IMG/VR virus record: IMGVR_UViG_3300035670_001429
Coordinates: 1-20,871 of that record
Reading direction: 5' to 3' (one strand)
DNA from: a virus
Length of the DNA stretch: 20,871 nucleotides
How positions within the stretch are numbered: the first letter of the stretch is position 1; every line of letters begins with the position of its first letter. This document shows, one piece after another, positions 1 to 8,300 of the stretch. A program made the position numbers and the translations under genes. Under the pieces are notes generated by a model. It was not told the DNA's origin and ran no database searches. It saw nothing but the letters and a program-made list of their open reading frames with translations.

Positions 1-405
1 TTTATGGAAGCACGTCGTGCACTAGGTGTTTGGGGACTAGAGCCCAGCGAGCTAGTTATGTTTGTTAGTCAAACAGCATACTATGATTTGCTAGACGACA
101 GCACATTCCAAAGCACAGATAAAGTCAGTGAGTCACGTAACACACTACTAACAGGACAAGTTGGCTTAATCGCACAAACTCCAGTTATTGTTACAGGTCA
201 ATTAACAGGTGCAGCAGCTACAGACCCACTAGCTGTACTAATTAATCCACGTAACTTTATCGTAGGTAACCATCGCGGCATGCGCATGGATACAGATGAC
301 GAAGTTGTTAACCAGCGTCGTGTACTAGTTGCTAGTATGCGTATTGCCATGAGTCGCCTAACAAGCAACGAAGGTAATGCTGTTGTAGCAGTTCGTTACG
401 TTTAA
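1..405 (+). CDS. Major capsid protein, HK97 fold (3' part only)
   Basis: This is the C-terminal 134 residues of a gene that begins upstream of the window; the frame is open from base 1, so the ATG at base 4 is internal. The protein builds the icosahedral head shell. Visible features are a beta-rich segment ending in a site like NPRNFIVGNHRGMRM, then a basic and acidic stretch (about residues 95-110), then a final strand ending VVAVRYV. This is the usual C-terminal layout of HK97-type capsid proteins, where the P-domain and A-domain end in a strand facing the capsid interior. The neighbours support the call: a terminator-like hairpin follows at once and a gp6-like connector is next. The family call rests on pattern and position, not on a database match. 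Confidence 0.85.
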   Translation, partial: FMEARRALGVWGLEPSELVMFVSQTAYYDLLDDSTFQSTDKVSESRNTLLTGQVGLIAQTPVIVTGQLTGAAATDPLAVLINPRNFIVGNHRGMRMDTDDEVVNQRRVLVASMRIAMSRLTSNEGNAVVAVRYV

Positions 406-414
406 TTTTAGTTT

Positions 415-444
415 AAGCAGAACTCTTAGGAGTTCTGCTTTTAA
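415..444 (+). terminator. Intrinsic terminator after the capsid gene
   Basis: A perfect 10-bp stem (416-425 with 430-439, extended by one A-T pair at 415/440) has a TTAG loop and runs into a short T tract at 439-442. It starts 10 bases after the capsid stop codon. The T tract is only four bases long, so termination may be partial, which would give more capsid transcript than connector transcript. Its right arm is also part of a second hairpin (431-478). Confidence 0.7.
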
Positions 445-478
445 AAGTTTAGTAAATTAGGCTTTTAAAAGCAGAACT
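431..478 (+). promoter_or_regulatory. Second hairpin that competes with the terminator
   Basis: Bases 431-447 and 462-478 are perfect 17-base reverse complements separated by 14 bases. Bases 431-440 are also the right arm of the preceding terminator, so the two hairpins cannot form together. This is the geometry of an attenuator or of an RNA-processing switch. The second stem contains the palindrome CTTTTAAAAG twice and is AT-rich in its upper half. The structure is seen directly; a regulatory role is inference. Confidence 0.5.
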
Positions 479-496
479 TGTTATCAAGGACAAATA

Positions 497-1060
497 ATGG
501 CTGACCTAATTACAAGAACAGATTTTAAAAAGTATCTTGGTATTACTACCAACAACAGAGACACAGAAATTGATTTTTTAATACCTAAAGTTAGCCAGCT
601 AATCAAAACCTATTGTCGCAGAACTTTCATAGACTATGTTAGTGACCTAAAAACAGAAGTTTATAATGGCGGATTTACTGGTATAGTTCTTGAGGAAACA
701 CCAATAATTACTGTAGACAGTTTTAGTATTAGCACAGATTACGGCCAAACATATACACCACTAGTAGAGTACACTGATTATGTAGTAGATGGGTATAAAA
801 TACTATCACTTAGCACTAGTGGATTTCGTGAGTATATACGCGGTTACCAAGTAGTGTACTATGGTGGATATGATCCACTACCAGAGGACTTACAACTTGC
901 TGCTTTTGATCTTGTAGAGTACTACATGAAAAATAACAGCGCAGTACATGTAAACCGTGATGTAACTCCCAATGTTACGCAAATACAGTATGTAGCTACA
1001 ACTAACTTTCCTGCACATATCAAGCGTGTACTAGATCAGTATATGGCGGATTATGCATAA
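497..1060 (+). CDS. Head-tail connector protein, gp6-like
   Basis: A 187-residue protein predicted to form a ring below the portal that joins the filled head to the tail. The family is the HK97 gp6 / SPP1 gp15 group. The N-terminal half is helical, with the typical stretch ITRTDFKKYLGI then a helix ending in a YCRRTF-like motif (about residues 4-45). A beta-rich middle follows, then the diagnostic C-terminal pattern YYGGYDPLPEDLQLAAFDLV (about residues 121-140), which matches the GY-x-x-LPEDL-x-x-A pattern of the family. The start is supported by AAGGA at 486-490, six bases before ATG. The stop overlaps the next start as TAATG, implying translational coupling. Confidence 0.82.
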   Translation: MADLITRTDFKKYLGITTNNRDTEIDFLIPKVSQLIKTYCRRTFIDYVSDLKTEVYNGGFTGIVLEETPIITVDSFSISTDYGQTYTPLVEYTDYVVDGYKILSLSTSGFREYIRGYQVVYYGGYDPLPEDLQLAAFDLVEYYMKNNSAVHVNRDVTPNVTQIQYVATTNFPAHIKRVLDQYMADYA

Positions 1061-2643
1061 TGCGCGCTACTCAAACTGCTGATGTTAGTTTTGTAAAAAA
1101 TTTGCCGCAAGAACTGTTAAATTCTGTAGGCACATATATTAAGCAAGATATAGAGCAAGATGACATACGATTGTATCAGCGAAAAACACTTGAGTTTAGA
1201 ACAATTGTAGATAATATGTTTCCTAGTATGTTAATTATTGACTATGATAACATACGCCAAGAATTAAAAAAGTACAGAGATATTAGCTTTTCGCTAAAAG
1301 AGGCTATAGGCAGAGACGTAGACCCTAAATTTGAGCAACGCTACAAGCAGTTTAAGTTTAGTGACAAAGAAGTAGAGTTAATAGTACAACTTATTACAGC
1401 AGCAGTTAGTGCTACTCGTGCAAGTAGTTTAAGTTATACACAAGACTTTGTTTATGAAGAACTAAACAGAATAGTAACCTATGGCGGCGAGCAGGCTAAC
1501 ATCTTACGCAGATTAAAATTACTATTTGATAAACCTATATACCTAACTGATATTAGCAGTGACAAGCGCGCCGTATTCCTATTTAAAAACTTTGATGATC
1601 TTACACAAAAGTTTACTAGTGGCCTAGACAAAGCATTTAACCTAGTGCCTATACCTGGCGTAGAATCCTTAGGTGACTTTTTAGACTATGGACACACTGC
1701 TGTAGGCTATACAGAAGGTGAAACTACTAAAGTACAGTTTAACAGCCCTAAGGTTATAAATGTTATATTTGATGTAATCAATCAAACTACTGGTAGCCAG
1801 CAAGGAGTTCAAGCAGCGCAGCAAGCCAGCGTTAACTTTTTAACACAAACTAGGCAAGTAGAAGAATACGTAACCGTAACCAAAGAATTTAGCGAAGGCT
1901 TTATTAAGGTATTTGTTAGCATTGGCGGTAATATTGTTAGATTTGAAAACAGTGCTGTTAATCAACTGCGTGGTAGTGTCTTAGAGCGTAATGTTAACAG
2001 ACAGTCGGCTGGTGCAACTATTAAAAAGTTAGGCGAACTAATAGGCCAACTAGGCGGTACACTAGCCACAGAAATTAAGCGTAAACTAGTGCTTGGACGT
2101 GGTAGTCCTAACGTCCTAGACTACATGGTTAACTCTATAATCAGCGCTATACGCGGCGAAACTATCACCAAGTTTACACAGCGTGTTAATAAAGCTACCC
2201 GTACTACTACAAAAGTTAAGGTTCCTACTATAGTTGGTATTACTAGTGGTGTTGTAAAATTCAAGCGCCCAGCCAAGCGACCAGAGGCTAAGCCTACGAT
2301 AAAAACTGGTAACGAAAAACAAATGCTAGCACTAGAGAACCTGTTAGCCGGTAACTTAGTGCAAACTGTAAAACAAAACATGGGCACTGGCAGTAGACGT
2401 GATATATTGAACTTGCGTAGTGGCAGATTTGCAGAAAGTGTTAATATACAGCGACTAACACAAAGTCGTGAGGGCATGATTACAGCCTACTACAGCTATA
2501 TGCGCAATCCCTATGCAACTTTTAGTCAAGGTGGTAAGCAGCAATATCCTCGCAGCCGAGACCCTAAACTGCTAATCAGCAAAAGTATACGCGAATTGGC
2601 AGTGCAAGCTAAAGTAACAAGATTAAGGGCCGTATTAGTATGA
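1060..2643 (+). CDS. Large virion protein in the connector region, function uncertain
   Basis: A 527-residue protein sits where siphoviruses usually encode the head-closure and HK97 gp10-like tail-completion proteins, which are normally only about 110-180 residues. Its first 400 residues are mainly helical and charged, with no family I recognise; there is no signal peptide and no clear membrane segment. The last 80 residues look like a small neck or tail-completion domain: LRSGRFAESV, then YYSYMRNPYATFSQGG, then SRDPKLLISKSIRELA. It overlaps the upstream gene by one base (TAATG) and the downstream gene by four (ATGA), so it is translated with both connectors. A virion neck role is inferred from position and the C-terminal pattern; an added helical domain on a gp10-like core is one possible reading. 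Confidence 0.6.
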   Translation: MRATQTADVSFVKNLPQELLNSVGTYIKQDIEQDDIRLYQRKTLEFRTIVDNMFPSMLIIDYDNIRQELKKYRDISFSLKEAIGRDVDPKFEQRYKQFKFSDKEVELIVQLITAAVSATRASSLSYTQDFVYEELNRIVTYGGEQANILRRLKLLFDKPIYLTDISSDKRAVFLFKNFDDLTQKFTSGLDKAFNLVPIPGVESLGDFLDYGHTAVGYTEGETTKVQFNSPKVINVIFDVINQTTGSQQGVQAAQQASVNFLTQTRQVEEYVTVTKEFSEGFIKVFVSIGGNIVRFENSAVNQLRGSVLERNVNRQSAGATIKKLGELIGQLGGTLATEIKRKLVLGRGSPNVLDYMVNSIISAIRGETITKFTQRVNKATRTTTKVKVPTIVGITSGVVKFKRPAKRPEAKPTIKTGNEKQMLALENLLAGNLVQTVKQNMGTGSRRDILNLRSGRFAESVNIQRLTQSREGMITAYYSYMRNPYATFSQGGKQQYPRSRDPKLLISKSIRELAVQAKVTRLRAVLV

Positions 2644-3080
2644 CAAAACGAACACAAATAGTGCAGGCCCTAGCCGAAAAATTTAAAACTATAGATGGTA
2701 GCACACCATATACAATTGACCTAAAAAATCAGTGTTTTGCCAAACTAAAGTTCTGGGATGAAATAAATGATTTTCCCAGTGTTTATATAACACCAGGTAC
2801 TGAACTGCGTGAATATCATCCAGCAGATTTTGCCTGGGGCATGCTAGGTGTATGTGTTAAGGTATACTGTAAAAGTGAAGACGGTGCACAAGAACAACTA
2901 GAGCAATTATTGGCTGATCTAGAAACTTGCACAGACCTAAATCGTCAACTTGTTTATGACACAACAAATGGTTACACAACAACAGAAATATTAATAGACT
3001 CGATAACTACGGACGAGGGACTGTTAGCTCCCTATGCAGTTGGCGAGATTAACTTACAGGTTCGCTATCAGATCATGTAA
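2640..3080 (+). CDS. Tail terminator / tail completion protein
   Basis: A 146-residue protein with the size and layout of the tail terminator family (lambda gpU, SPP1 gp17, DUF3168-like). These form a ring on top of the finished tail tube, stop its growth, and join it to the head. An N-terminal helix (TKRTQIVQALAEKFKTI) is followed by beta strands with FPSVYITPGTE, an acidic helix containing GAQEQLEQLLADLETC (about residues 80-97), and a final strand NLQVRYQIM. The start overlaps the preceding stop as ATGA. The tail tube gene follows, the usual order. The family assignment is from length, secondary-structure pattern and synteny. Confidence 0.7.
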   Translation: MTKRTQIVQALAEKFKTIDGSTPYTIDLKNQCFAKLKFWDEINDFPSVYITPGTELREYHPADFAWGMLGVCVKVYCKSEDGAQEQLEQLLADLETCTDLNRQLVYDTTNGYTTTEILIDSITTDEGLLAPYAVGEINLQVRYQIM

Positions 3081-3139
3081 GCAACCGTGTTCACAAAAAC
3101 CTAGCACAGATAAAAGTCTAGTCGTGGTTGCTGGAACAC
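3080..3139 (+). other. Possible RNA pseudoknot in the tail tube leader
   Basis: Between the tail terminator and tube genes, 3080-3089 can pair with 3123-3132 (10 bp including two G-U pairs). The overlapping segment 3087-3092 (GTGTTC) can instead pair with 3134-3139 (GAACAC). The order A-B-A'-B' is that of an H-type pseudoknot, or of two alternative stems. It ends five bases before the tube gene's ribosome binding site. It could affect translation or transcript stability, but it may be chance. Confidence 0.3.
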
Positions 3140-3143
3140 CCAC

Positions 3144-3150
3144 AAAAGGA
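3144..3150 (+). promoter_or_regulatory. Ribosome binding site that sets the tail tube start
   Basis: AAAAGGA lies eight bases before the ATG at 3159 but only two bases before an in-frame TTG at 3153. The spacing favours 3159 as the true start, giving a 415-residue product beginning MSFNLLRNSR. Confidence 0.75.
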
Positions 3151-3158
3151 AATTGATT

Positions 3159-4406
3159 ATGAGTTTTAATTTACTTCGTAATAGTAGAGTTTTCTTTACT
3201 ACTGCTGTAGGAGACACAGGATCGGCTTTAGGCGTTATTGGTGGAGCACTAGCTGCAGGCGGTAATGCTGTAGTTAGCAGTACTAATACACGCGAAATTC
3301 AAGTATTAGACGGTTTTGGTTTTAGTCAAAATACTACATCGGAAACAGTTACACTAAATGAAACAGGTGCTGTGCCTGTGCGTGGACAGCGTACATTTAA
3401 CACACAGTTAGATCCTGTTGACTTTAACATGACTACCTATATTCGTCCCTATGACGACAATACAGTGCTTACTGCAGAAGAAAGTGTACTGTGGAATGCA
3501 ATGTTTGCTGTTGATGCAATTGGTGGAGCAAATCCAGCTTGGGTAAATGGCGACAGTACAGTTACTCCAGAAACACCTGCTACTGTTGTAGCTACAAACA
3601 GTAACAAGCACCAACTACAGCGCTTTGGTTTAATTGTTGTAATGGACACTGCATGCTTTTTAATTGATGATTGCGTGTTAAACACAGCAACCATTGATTT
3701 TGGTATTGATGCAATTGCTAGTATTGCTTGGGCTGGTCAAGCTAAAGCAATTAGACCTGTTACAGGCCCAACAGCAATTGGTGCTGGTACATTTACTGGT
3801 AGTGGTATTTTTAATGCTACAACGTTTACACAAAAGATTACTACAGCTGCATTTATTGCCAACAAGCTTAGCACATTTACACTGCAAGCAGGTTTAGGTA
3901 GCCCAGGAACAGCTCCTACAACAACTACCTACTACAACTTACCAATTACTGGTGGTAACCTAACAATCAGCAATAACGTTAGCTATTTAACACCTGCTAA
4001 CCTAGGCATTGTTAACAATCCAGTTACATACTTTGCTGGTACACGTGCAATTAGTGGCAGTGTTACAGCTTACTTACGCAGTGGTAGTGCTACTGGTGCA
4101 GCAGATACCAGCGATCCAAGTACTGGACGCAAGCAAACTATACAGTTGCTACAAGACCTACTAGCTGGCAGCAGCACAACAGTAGATCCTAGATTTTACA
4201 TGAAACTGGTAATTGGCGGCAGCACTGCCAATGATCGTGTAGAAATTGAGATGCCTGGTGTAGTATTAACTATTCCAACAGTTGCTACCGAGCAAGTTAT
4301 TAGTACAACTATTAACTTTACAGCTCAAGGCACTGATACAATTGGTGGCGTTCGCAACTTCGATCTTGAAGAAGCTAACGAAATTAACGTTAAATACTAC
4401 GCTTAA
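3159..4406 (+). CDS. Tail tube (major tail) protein, probably two-domain
   Basis: A 415-residue protein predicted to be the main subunit of the tail tube. It is roughly twice the length of a single-domain tube protein such as lambda gpV. The sequence is rich in Thr, Ala, Gly and Asn with alternating hydrophobic residues, as expected for beta-sandwich rings. The two halves look alike in plan: residues about 55-190 contain VPVRGQRTFNTQL and TIDFGIDAIASIAWAGQ, and residues about 240-405 contain TRAISGSVTAYLR and TEQVISTTINFTAQG. An internal duplication like that of T5 pb6, where a trimer mimics a hexamer, would explain the size. Placement between the tail terminator and the frameshifted chaperones supports the call. 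A 9-bp hairpin follows the stop. Confidence 0.78.
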   Translation: MSFNLLRNSRVFFTTAVGDTGSALGVIGGALAAGGNAVVSSTNTREIQVLDGFGFSQNTTSETVTLNETGAVPVRGQRTFNTQLDPVDFNMTTYIRPYDDNTVLTAEESVLWNAMFAVDAIGGANPAWVNGDSTVTPETPATVVATNSNKHQLQRFGLIVVMDTACFLIDDCVLNTATIDFGIDAIASIAWAGQAKAIRPVTGPTAIGAGTFTGSGIFNATTFTQKITTAAFIANKLSTFTLQAGLGSPGTAPTTTTYYNLPITGGNLTISNNVSYLTPANLGIVNNPVTYFAGTRAISGSVTAYLRSGSATGAADTSDPSTGRKQTIQLLQDLLAGSSTTVDPRFYMKLVIGGSTANDRVEIEMPGVVLTIPTVATEQVISTTINFTAQGTDTIGGVRNFDLEEANEINVKYYA

Positions 4407-4418
4407 GTTTTACTAACC

Positions 4419-4439
4419 GGAGCTAGCGGTGCTAGCTCC
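4419..4439 (+). other. Hairpin after the tail tube gene
   Basis: A perfect 9-bp stem, GGAGCTAGC with GCTAGCTCC around a GGT loop, lies 12 bases after the tube stop codon. It is not followed by a run of T, so it is more likely a 3' stabilising structure or RNA-processing site, or a weak terminator, than an efficient terminator. It would help the tube transcript to outlast the chaperone transcript. Confidence 0.55.
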
Positions 4440-4457
4440 ATAAATCTTTGACAACAC

Positions 4458-4868
4458 ATGGCCGATATTAACCTTAAAAGTTTATTAGTTCCCTCTAAGT
4501 CTATTGAAGTAGAGTACCCTGGCATGCCAGGTTTTGTAGTTAACGTAGCATTTTTAAGTAGAGAAACCTTAATCAATATTCGTAAGCGTGCTACCAAAAC
4601 AACCTTTAAAAATCGTCAAGCTCAAGAAGAACTCAATGACGAACTTTTTCTACAACTATATGTAGAAAACGCTGTAAAAGGTTGGAGTGGCTTAAAGTTT
4701 AGTTATCTTGAAAAACTAGCACCAGTTGATATAAGTCACCTAGATCCAGCTGATGAACTCGGCTTTACTAGTGAAAACGCTCTTTACTTAATGAAGAACA
4801 GCGGAGATTTTGACAGCTTTATTAGCGAACAGGTTACAGACCTGGGAAACTTTTCCAAGAGCAGCTAG
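4458..4868 (+). CDS. Tail assembly chaperone, short form (gpG-like)
   Basis: A 136-residue cytosolic protein expected to coat the tape measure during tail assembly and to be absent from the mature virion. The N terminus MADINLKSLLVPSKSIEVEY, then VNVAFLSRETLINIRKRAT and DELFLQLYVENAVKGWSGL (about residues 56-74), follows the plan of siphovirus chaperones upstream of the tape measure gene. Residues 130-131 are encoded by the slippery heptamer GGGAAAC at 4844-4850; without a slip, translation ends five codons later at TAG 4866-4868. No Shine-Dalgarno sequence is visible before the ATG, but a stop codon lies three codons upstream in frame, so there is no earlier start. Confidence 0.8.
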   Translation: MADINLKSLLVPSKSIEVEYPGMPGFVVNVAFLSRETLINIRKRATKTTFKNRQAQEELNDELFLQLYVENAVKGWSGLKFSYLEKLAPVDISHLDPADELGFTSENALYLMKNSGDFDSFISEQVTDLGNFSKSS

Positions 4869-5239
4869 AAGTTGTACAGCAACAATTAACTAACTACTTT
4901 GAAAATCAAGTAGCTGGCGGTGTTACCAAAGACATGTACTTAGATATGTGTGCTATGATGGGTACTGAGCCGGACGATAGTGAAATGCCTGTAGAGCTAG
5001 AAGATATGCCACTAGAGGTACAACAAGCTATGTTAGTTTATCGTATGTTGCGTGACGAGTGGGAAGGGTTTAGCGGCGCCTATTTAGGCAAAAGCTATAT
5101 TGGACTTACAGAAATACTGCAGTACACAGAAATAGAGCACAGTGAACATAAATTAATTGTTATGCTAATAAAAACCATAGACGGTATACGCAGTCAACAA
5201 ATCAGCAAATACCGAGAACAGAAAAAGCCTGCTAGTTAG
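4458..5239 (+). CDS. Tail assembly chaperone, frameshifted long form (gpGT-like)
   Basis: A -1 slip at 4844-4850 joins the first 131 residues of the short chaperone to 129 more residues read from base 4850, giving a predicted 260-residue fusion. The -1 frame has no stop from the slippery site to TAG at 5237-5239. Across the junction the sequence reads LGN then LFQEQLEVVQQQL. The extension contains VAGGVTKDMYLDMCAMMG, an acidic stretch EPDDSEMPVELEDMP, and a helical C terminus, typical of the second half of gpGT-like proteins, which binds both tube protein and tape measure. The ATG at 4934 lacks a ribosome binding site and lies inside the open -1 frame, so a separate gene there is unlikely. 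Slip efficiency cannot be judged from sequence. Confidence 0.82.
4844..4850 (+). promoter_or_regulatory. Slippery heptamer GGGAAAC for -1 ribosomal frameshifting
   Basis: The heptamer is in phase as G GGA AAC (zero-frame codons GGA at 4845 and AAC at 4848). It matches the X XXY YYZ rule and differs by one base from the lambda G/GT site GGGAAAG. A 5-bp inverted repeat (4830-4834 with 4840-4844) ends on its first G. A bulged 8-bp hairpin (4894-4902 with 4906-4913) lies about 43 bases downstream, probably too far to act as a classical stimulator. Confidence 0.85.
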
Positions 5240-5255
5240 TTTAGCAGGCTTTTTT
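5222..5255 (+). terminator. Strong intrinsic terminator before the tape measure gene
   Basis: A 13-bp stem (5222-5234 with 5242-5254), with an eight-pair GC-containing core (GCCTGCTA), closes a seven-base loop and runs into TTTTTT at 5250-5255. It overlaps the last codons and the stop of the long chaperone form. It separates the head/tube/chaperone unit from the tape measure unit, which has its own promoter just downstream. Confidence 0.85.
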
Positions 5256-5275
5256 ATTACTCAAAATTTTTGTGT

Positions 5276-5304
5276 TTGACATTTAACTACCCTTGTGGTA
5301 TAAT
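5276..5304 (+). promoter_or_regulatory. Consensus sigma-70-type promoter for the tape measure unit
   Basis: TTGACA at 5276-5281 and TATAAT at 5299-5304 are separated by 17 bases, and TGG directly before the -10 box gives an extended -10. Transcription would start near 5311, about 35 bases before the tape measure ATG. The last nine spacer bases, CCCTTGTGG, are almost the same as in the promoter at 19537-19565. Confidence 0.85.
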
Positions 5305-5345
5305 TGGTGTAAATCTGTGCAAATCTTATTAAGCCTGGAGTAAAT

Positions 5346-8300
5346 ATGGCAGGTAATAAAGTAAATATAGAACTCAATGCTATAGATAACGGTACGTTTA
5401 AGCAACGTATCAATGATGCCAAAGAGTTAAACAAACAAGTAGAACGAACACAACAACTGCTTACAGGAACAAAAACTGGTAATCGCGCTGCTCGTGCTAC
5501 TTATGGCGGCATGGCTGGCGGAGATGTTGCACAGTATAACGCTGCTCGTGGAGCAGCTGAAGCAGGTGGTGCTAGTGCTCGTGACTTTGCAGACCAAGCT
5601 CGTGGCCTTGGTGGATTAGTTCGCCTATACGCTACCTATGCTGCTAATATATTTGCAGTTAGTGCTGCCTTTAGCGCACTGCGTGAAGCAATGCAAACAG
5701 ATATTATGGTTAAAGGCCTGCAGCAGCTAAGTGCTGCAAGCGGCACTTCTATGGGTAGCCTAGCCAAGCAATTTAGCGATGTAACGGATGGAGCTATTAG
5801 TTTTCGTGAGTCTATGCAAGCAACTGCTAAGGCAGTAAGCAGCGGATTATCTAGTGCACAGTTTATTGAACTAGGCAAGGTAGCCAAAGGTGCTAGTCAA
5901 GCATTGGGCTTAGACATGAGTGATGCTGTTAGTCGTCTTACACGTGGTATTACTAAGCTAGAGCCTGAACTATTAGACGAATTAGGTTTGTTTACTAAAA
6001 CAGGTAAAGCTGCTGAAGAATATGCTCGCAAGGTAGGTAAAACTGAAGCACAGCTAACAGATTTTGAGCGCCGTCAAGCATTTGCTAATGCTGTGCTAGA
6101 AGAAGGGCGTCAAAAATTTGGCGAAATAGCGCAAGCTGGTAATCCCTATGATAAACTACTAGCACAACTAAAAGACGTTGCGCAAAGTATATTAAGTACA
6201 GTAAATAGCATTATTACTCCTATAGCTAAATTACTAGCGGATAACACCGGCTTAATAGGTGCAGCAATTGCACTAGCTGCCATAAAAATTACCAAGCAAG
6301 CTATACCAGCACTAACTAGTTGGCAAGCAGGTTTAAAGGACGCTGCAAAAGCTGCCAAAGATCGCATGGGCGAGGTAAATGAGGCTTTTCAAGGAGTTTT
6401 TTATACCAGAGCTGCTACAGCGGCTGGTATACCAGAATTAGAAAAGCAATTAAAGGCTGCTCAACAAAGCCTTACTAGGTCTGTGGTAGATAAGCGCACA
6501 CTAGAAAGTAGCAGCTTTAAGCAAGTAACTACCGCTAAAGAATTGAGTGATAAAGATCGTGCTAAGCTAGCCAAGGACATTGAAAAGTATGAAACTAGCG
6601 CACTAAAAAGTCGTCAAGATCAAGTTGCAGCAGCTAGAGAAATGCTGCGGGTTGACACAGAGATTAAAAATATTAGAAACCAGCTTAATACTGCCTATGA
6701 TAAAACCATTGATCAAATGGACAAGCAGGCTAAGTTTGGTAGTGCTATTTGGCAGCGTGAACAGCTTACCAGAGCTGCTCGTCAACGCTATGCTGAACTA
6801 GATATACGCAGTCGTGTATCAGAAAACGTTGACACAATGGGTGTGCGTGGTGCTGTGCAAGAATTGTACAAAGAAACTAATGCTAACAAAGACCTTAGCA
6901 GAATGTCTAAGTTTAAAACAGTTACACTGGGAACAATGGTTGCAGTAACTCGCGGCATAGAAATAGCTGCCAGCGCATTTAGCAGATTTTTCTTTGTAAT
7001 TGGTGCAGCAGTTGCAGTTTTCGAGGTGCTGGATAGTATATTTAGCAAAAACAGTGAACAAACACAAGCACTAAACAAAAGTTTAGGCATGTTAAATGAT
7101 ACTACACAAACAGCCAAAGATACCAGTGAAAAATATAAAGACAGTATTAGCAGCGATGCTATAATAGCTTATAGTAACAGCTTAGACGAACTAACACAAT
7201 CACTGAAAAATGTTAGTAAAGGTTTTGTAGAAGCACAAGAAGCTGCTGGATATTGGGATTTTATTTGGGATAGAATAAAAGATGTAACACCTTTTGTTGA
7301 TAATTTGCAAGAATCAACTTCAAAAAGTATTGGTAAAAGTTTAGTAGCAGCTATAAAAAGCGTACCAGAAGGCCCAATGCGAGACGAGCTTAGCCAAAAA
7401 TTCTTTAAAACACTAAAGCTAGGTGATAAGGCACTAGTTAATACAGAAACTTTCACAAACGCACTAAAAGGCCTAGACGCTGAAACTTATGCTAAAGTTC
7501 TCCAACAACTTGGCGTTGATCAGGGTAGTGTTAATGAAAAGTTTAAAGAAAGTACGCTTTATTTAAAAGATTTAGAGTCTAGTACCGAAGCCGCTACAAA
7601 AGCTCAACAAGCATTTAATAATAGTCTAAAAGATACTAGCCCAGTAGCACAATTTTTTAGAACTAGTATTAGTCTTGCAGATACATTATCTAAAGCTTTA
7701 AAGCAGGTAGATTTTAATGCTCAATTAGGTGCGTTGGATAAGCTATCTAAAATAGATTTAACAATTTTTGATCCTAGTGTAGCCCTTGAAATCGCAAAAC
7801 AAGTAAATGCTTATAAAGAAATAGCACCTAGATATAAGGAGTTAACAAGCATTGCAAGTGATGCACAAAAGCGCTTAGACCAACTAAATCAAATGGTTAT
7901 TGATTCGCAACAAATTTCTCCCGAAGATGGCTTAATTACTATAGATCCGCAATTACAAGATAAAATAATTCAAGTTCAGGGTATTATAGATACAGCTAAA
8001 AAAGCCGCTGATGATCTAAAAGAAAAGACAAAAGAAATAGCCAACGAAACACAACTATTAGTTGAGAGAAGTATTGGAGCAACTATTTCCAGAAGTTTAG
8101 ATGCTTTTAATACAAAGCTGCGACAGGCTGTAGTAGAGCAGCAAAAATATATACTAAGTAAATTTCCAGTTAGTACTGAAGCAGGTATTCAATTAAGCAA
8201 TAAGCTAGCCAAAGAACAAATAGACCTAGACTTTAAATTAATAAATAGTCAAGAAATGCTTAGTGCTTCGCAAGATTTACTACGTATTCAAATTCAGCGA

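Noticed and set aside
3153-3158. TTG at 3153 as the tail tube start
   Set aside because: Only two bases from the ribosome binding site; the ATG at 3159 has normal spacing.
4448-4470. TTGACA at 4448 as a promoter
   Set aside because: No acceptable -10 box at 16-18 bases; it lies at the very start of the chaperone gene.
4934-5239. Separate 101-residue gene starting at ATG 4934
   Set aside because: No ribosome binding site, and the frame is open back to the slippery heptamer, so it is better explained as the -1 extension of the chaperone.
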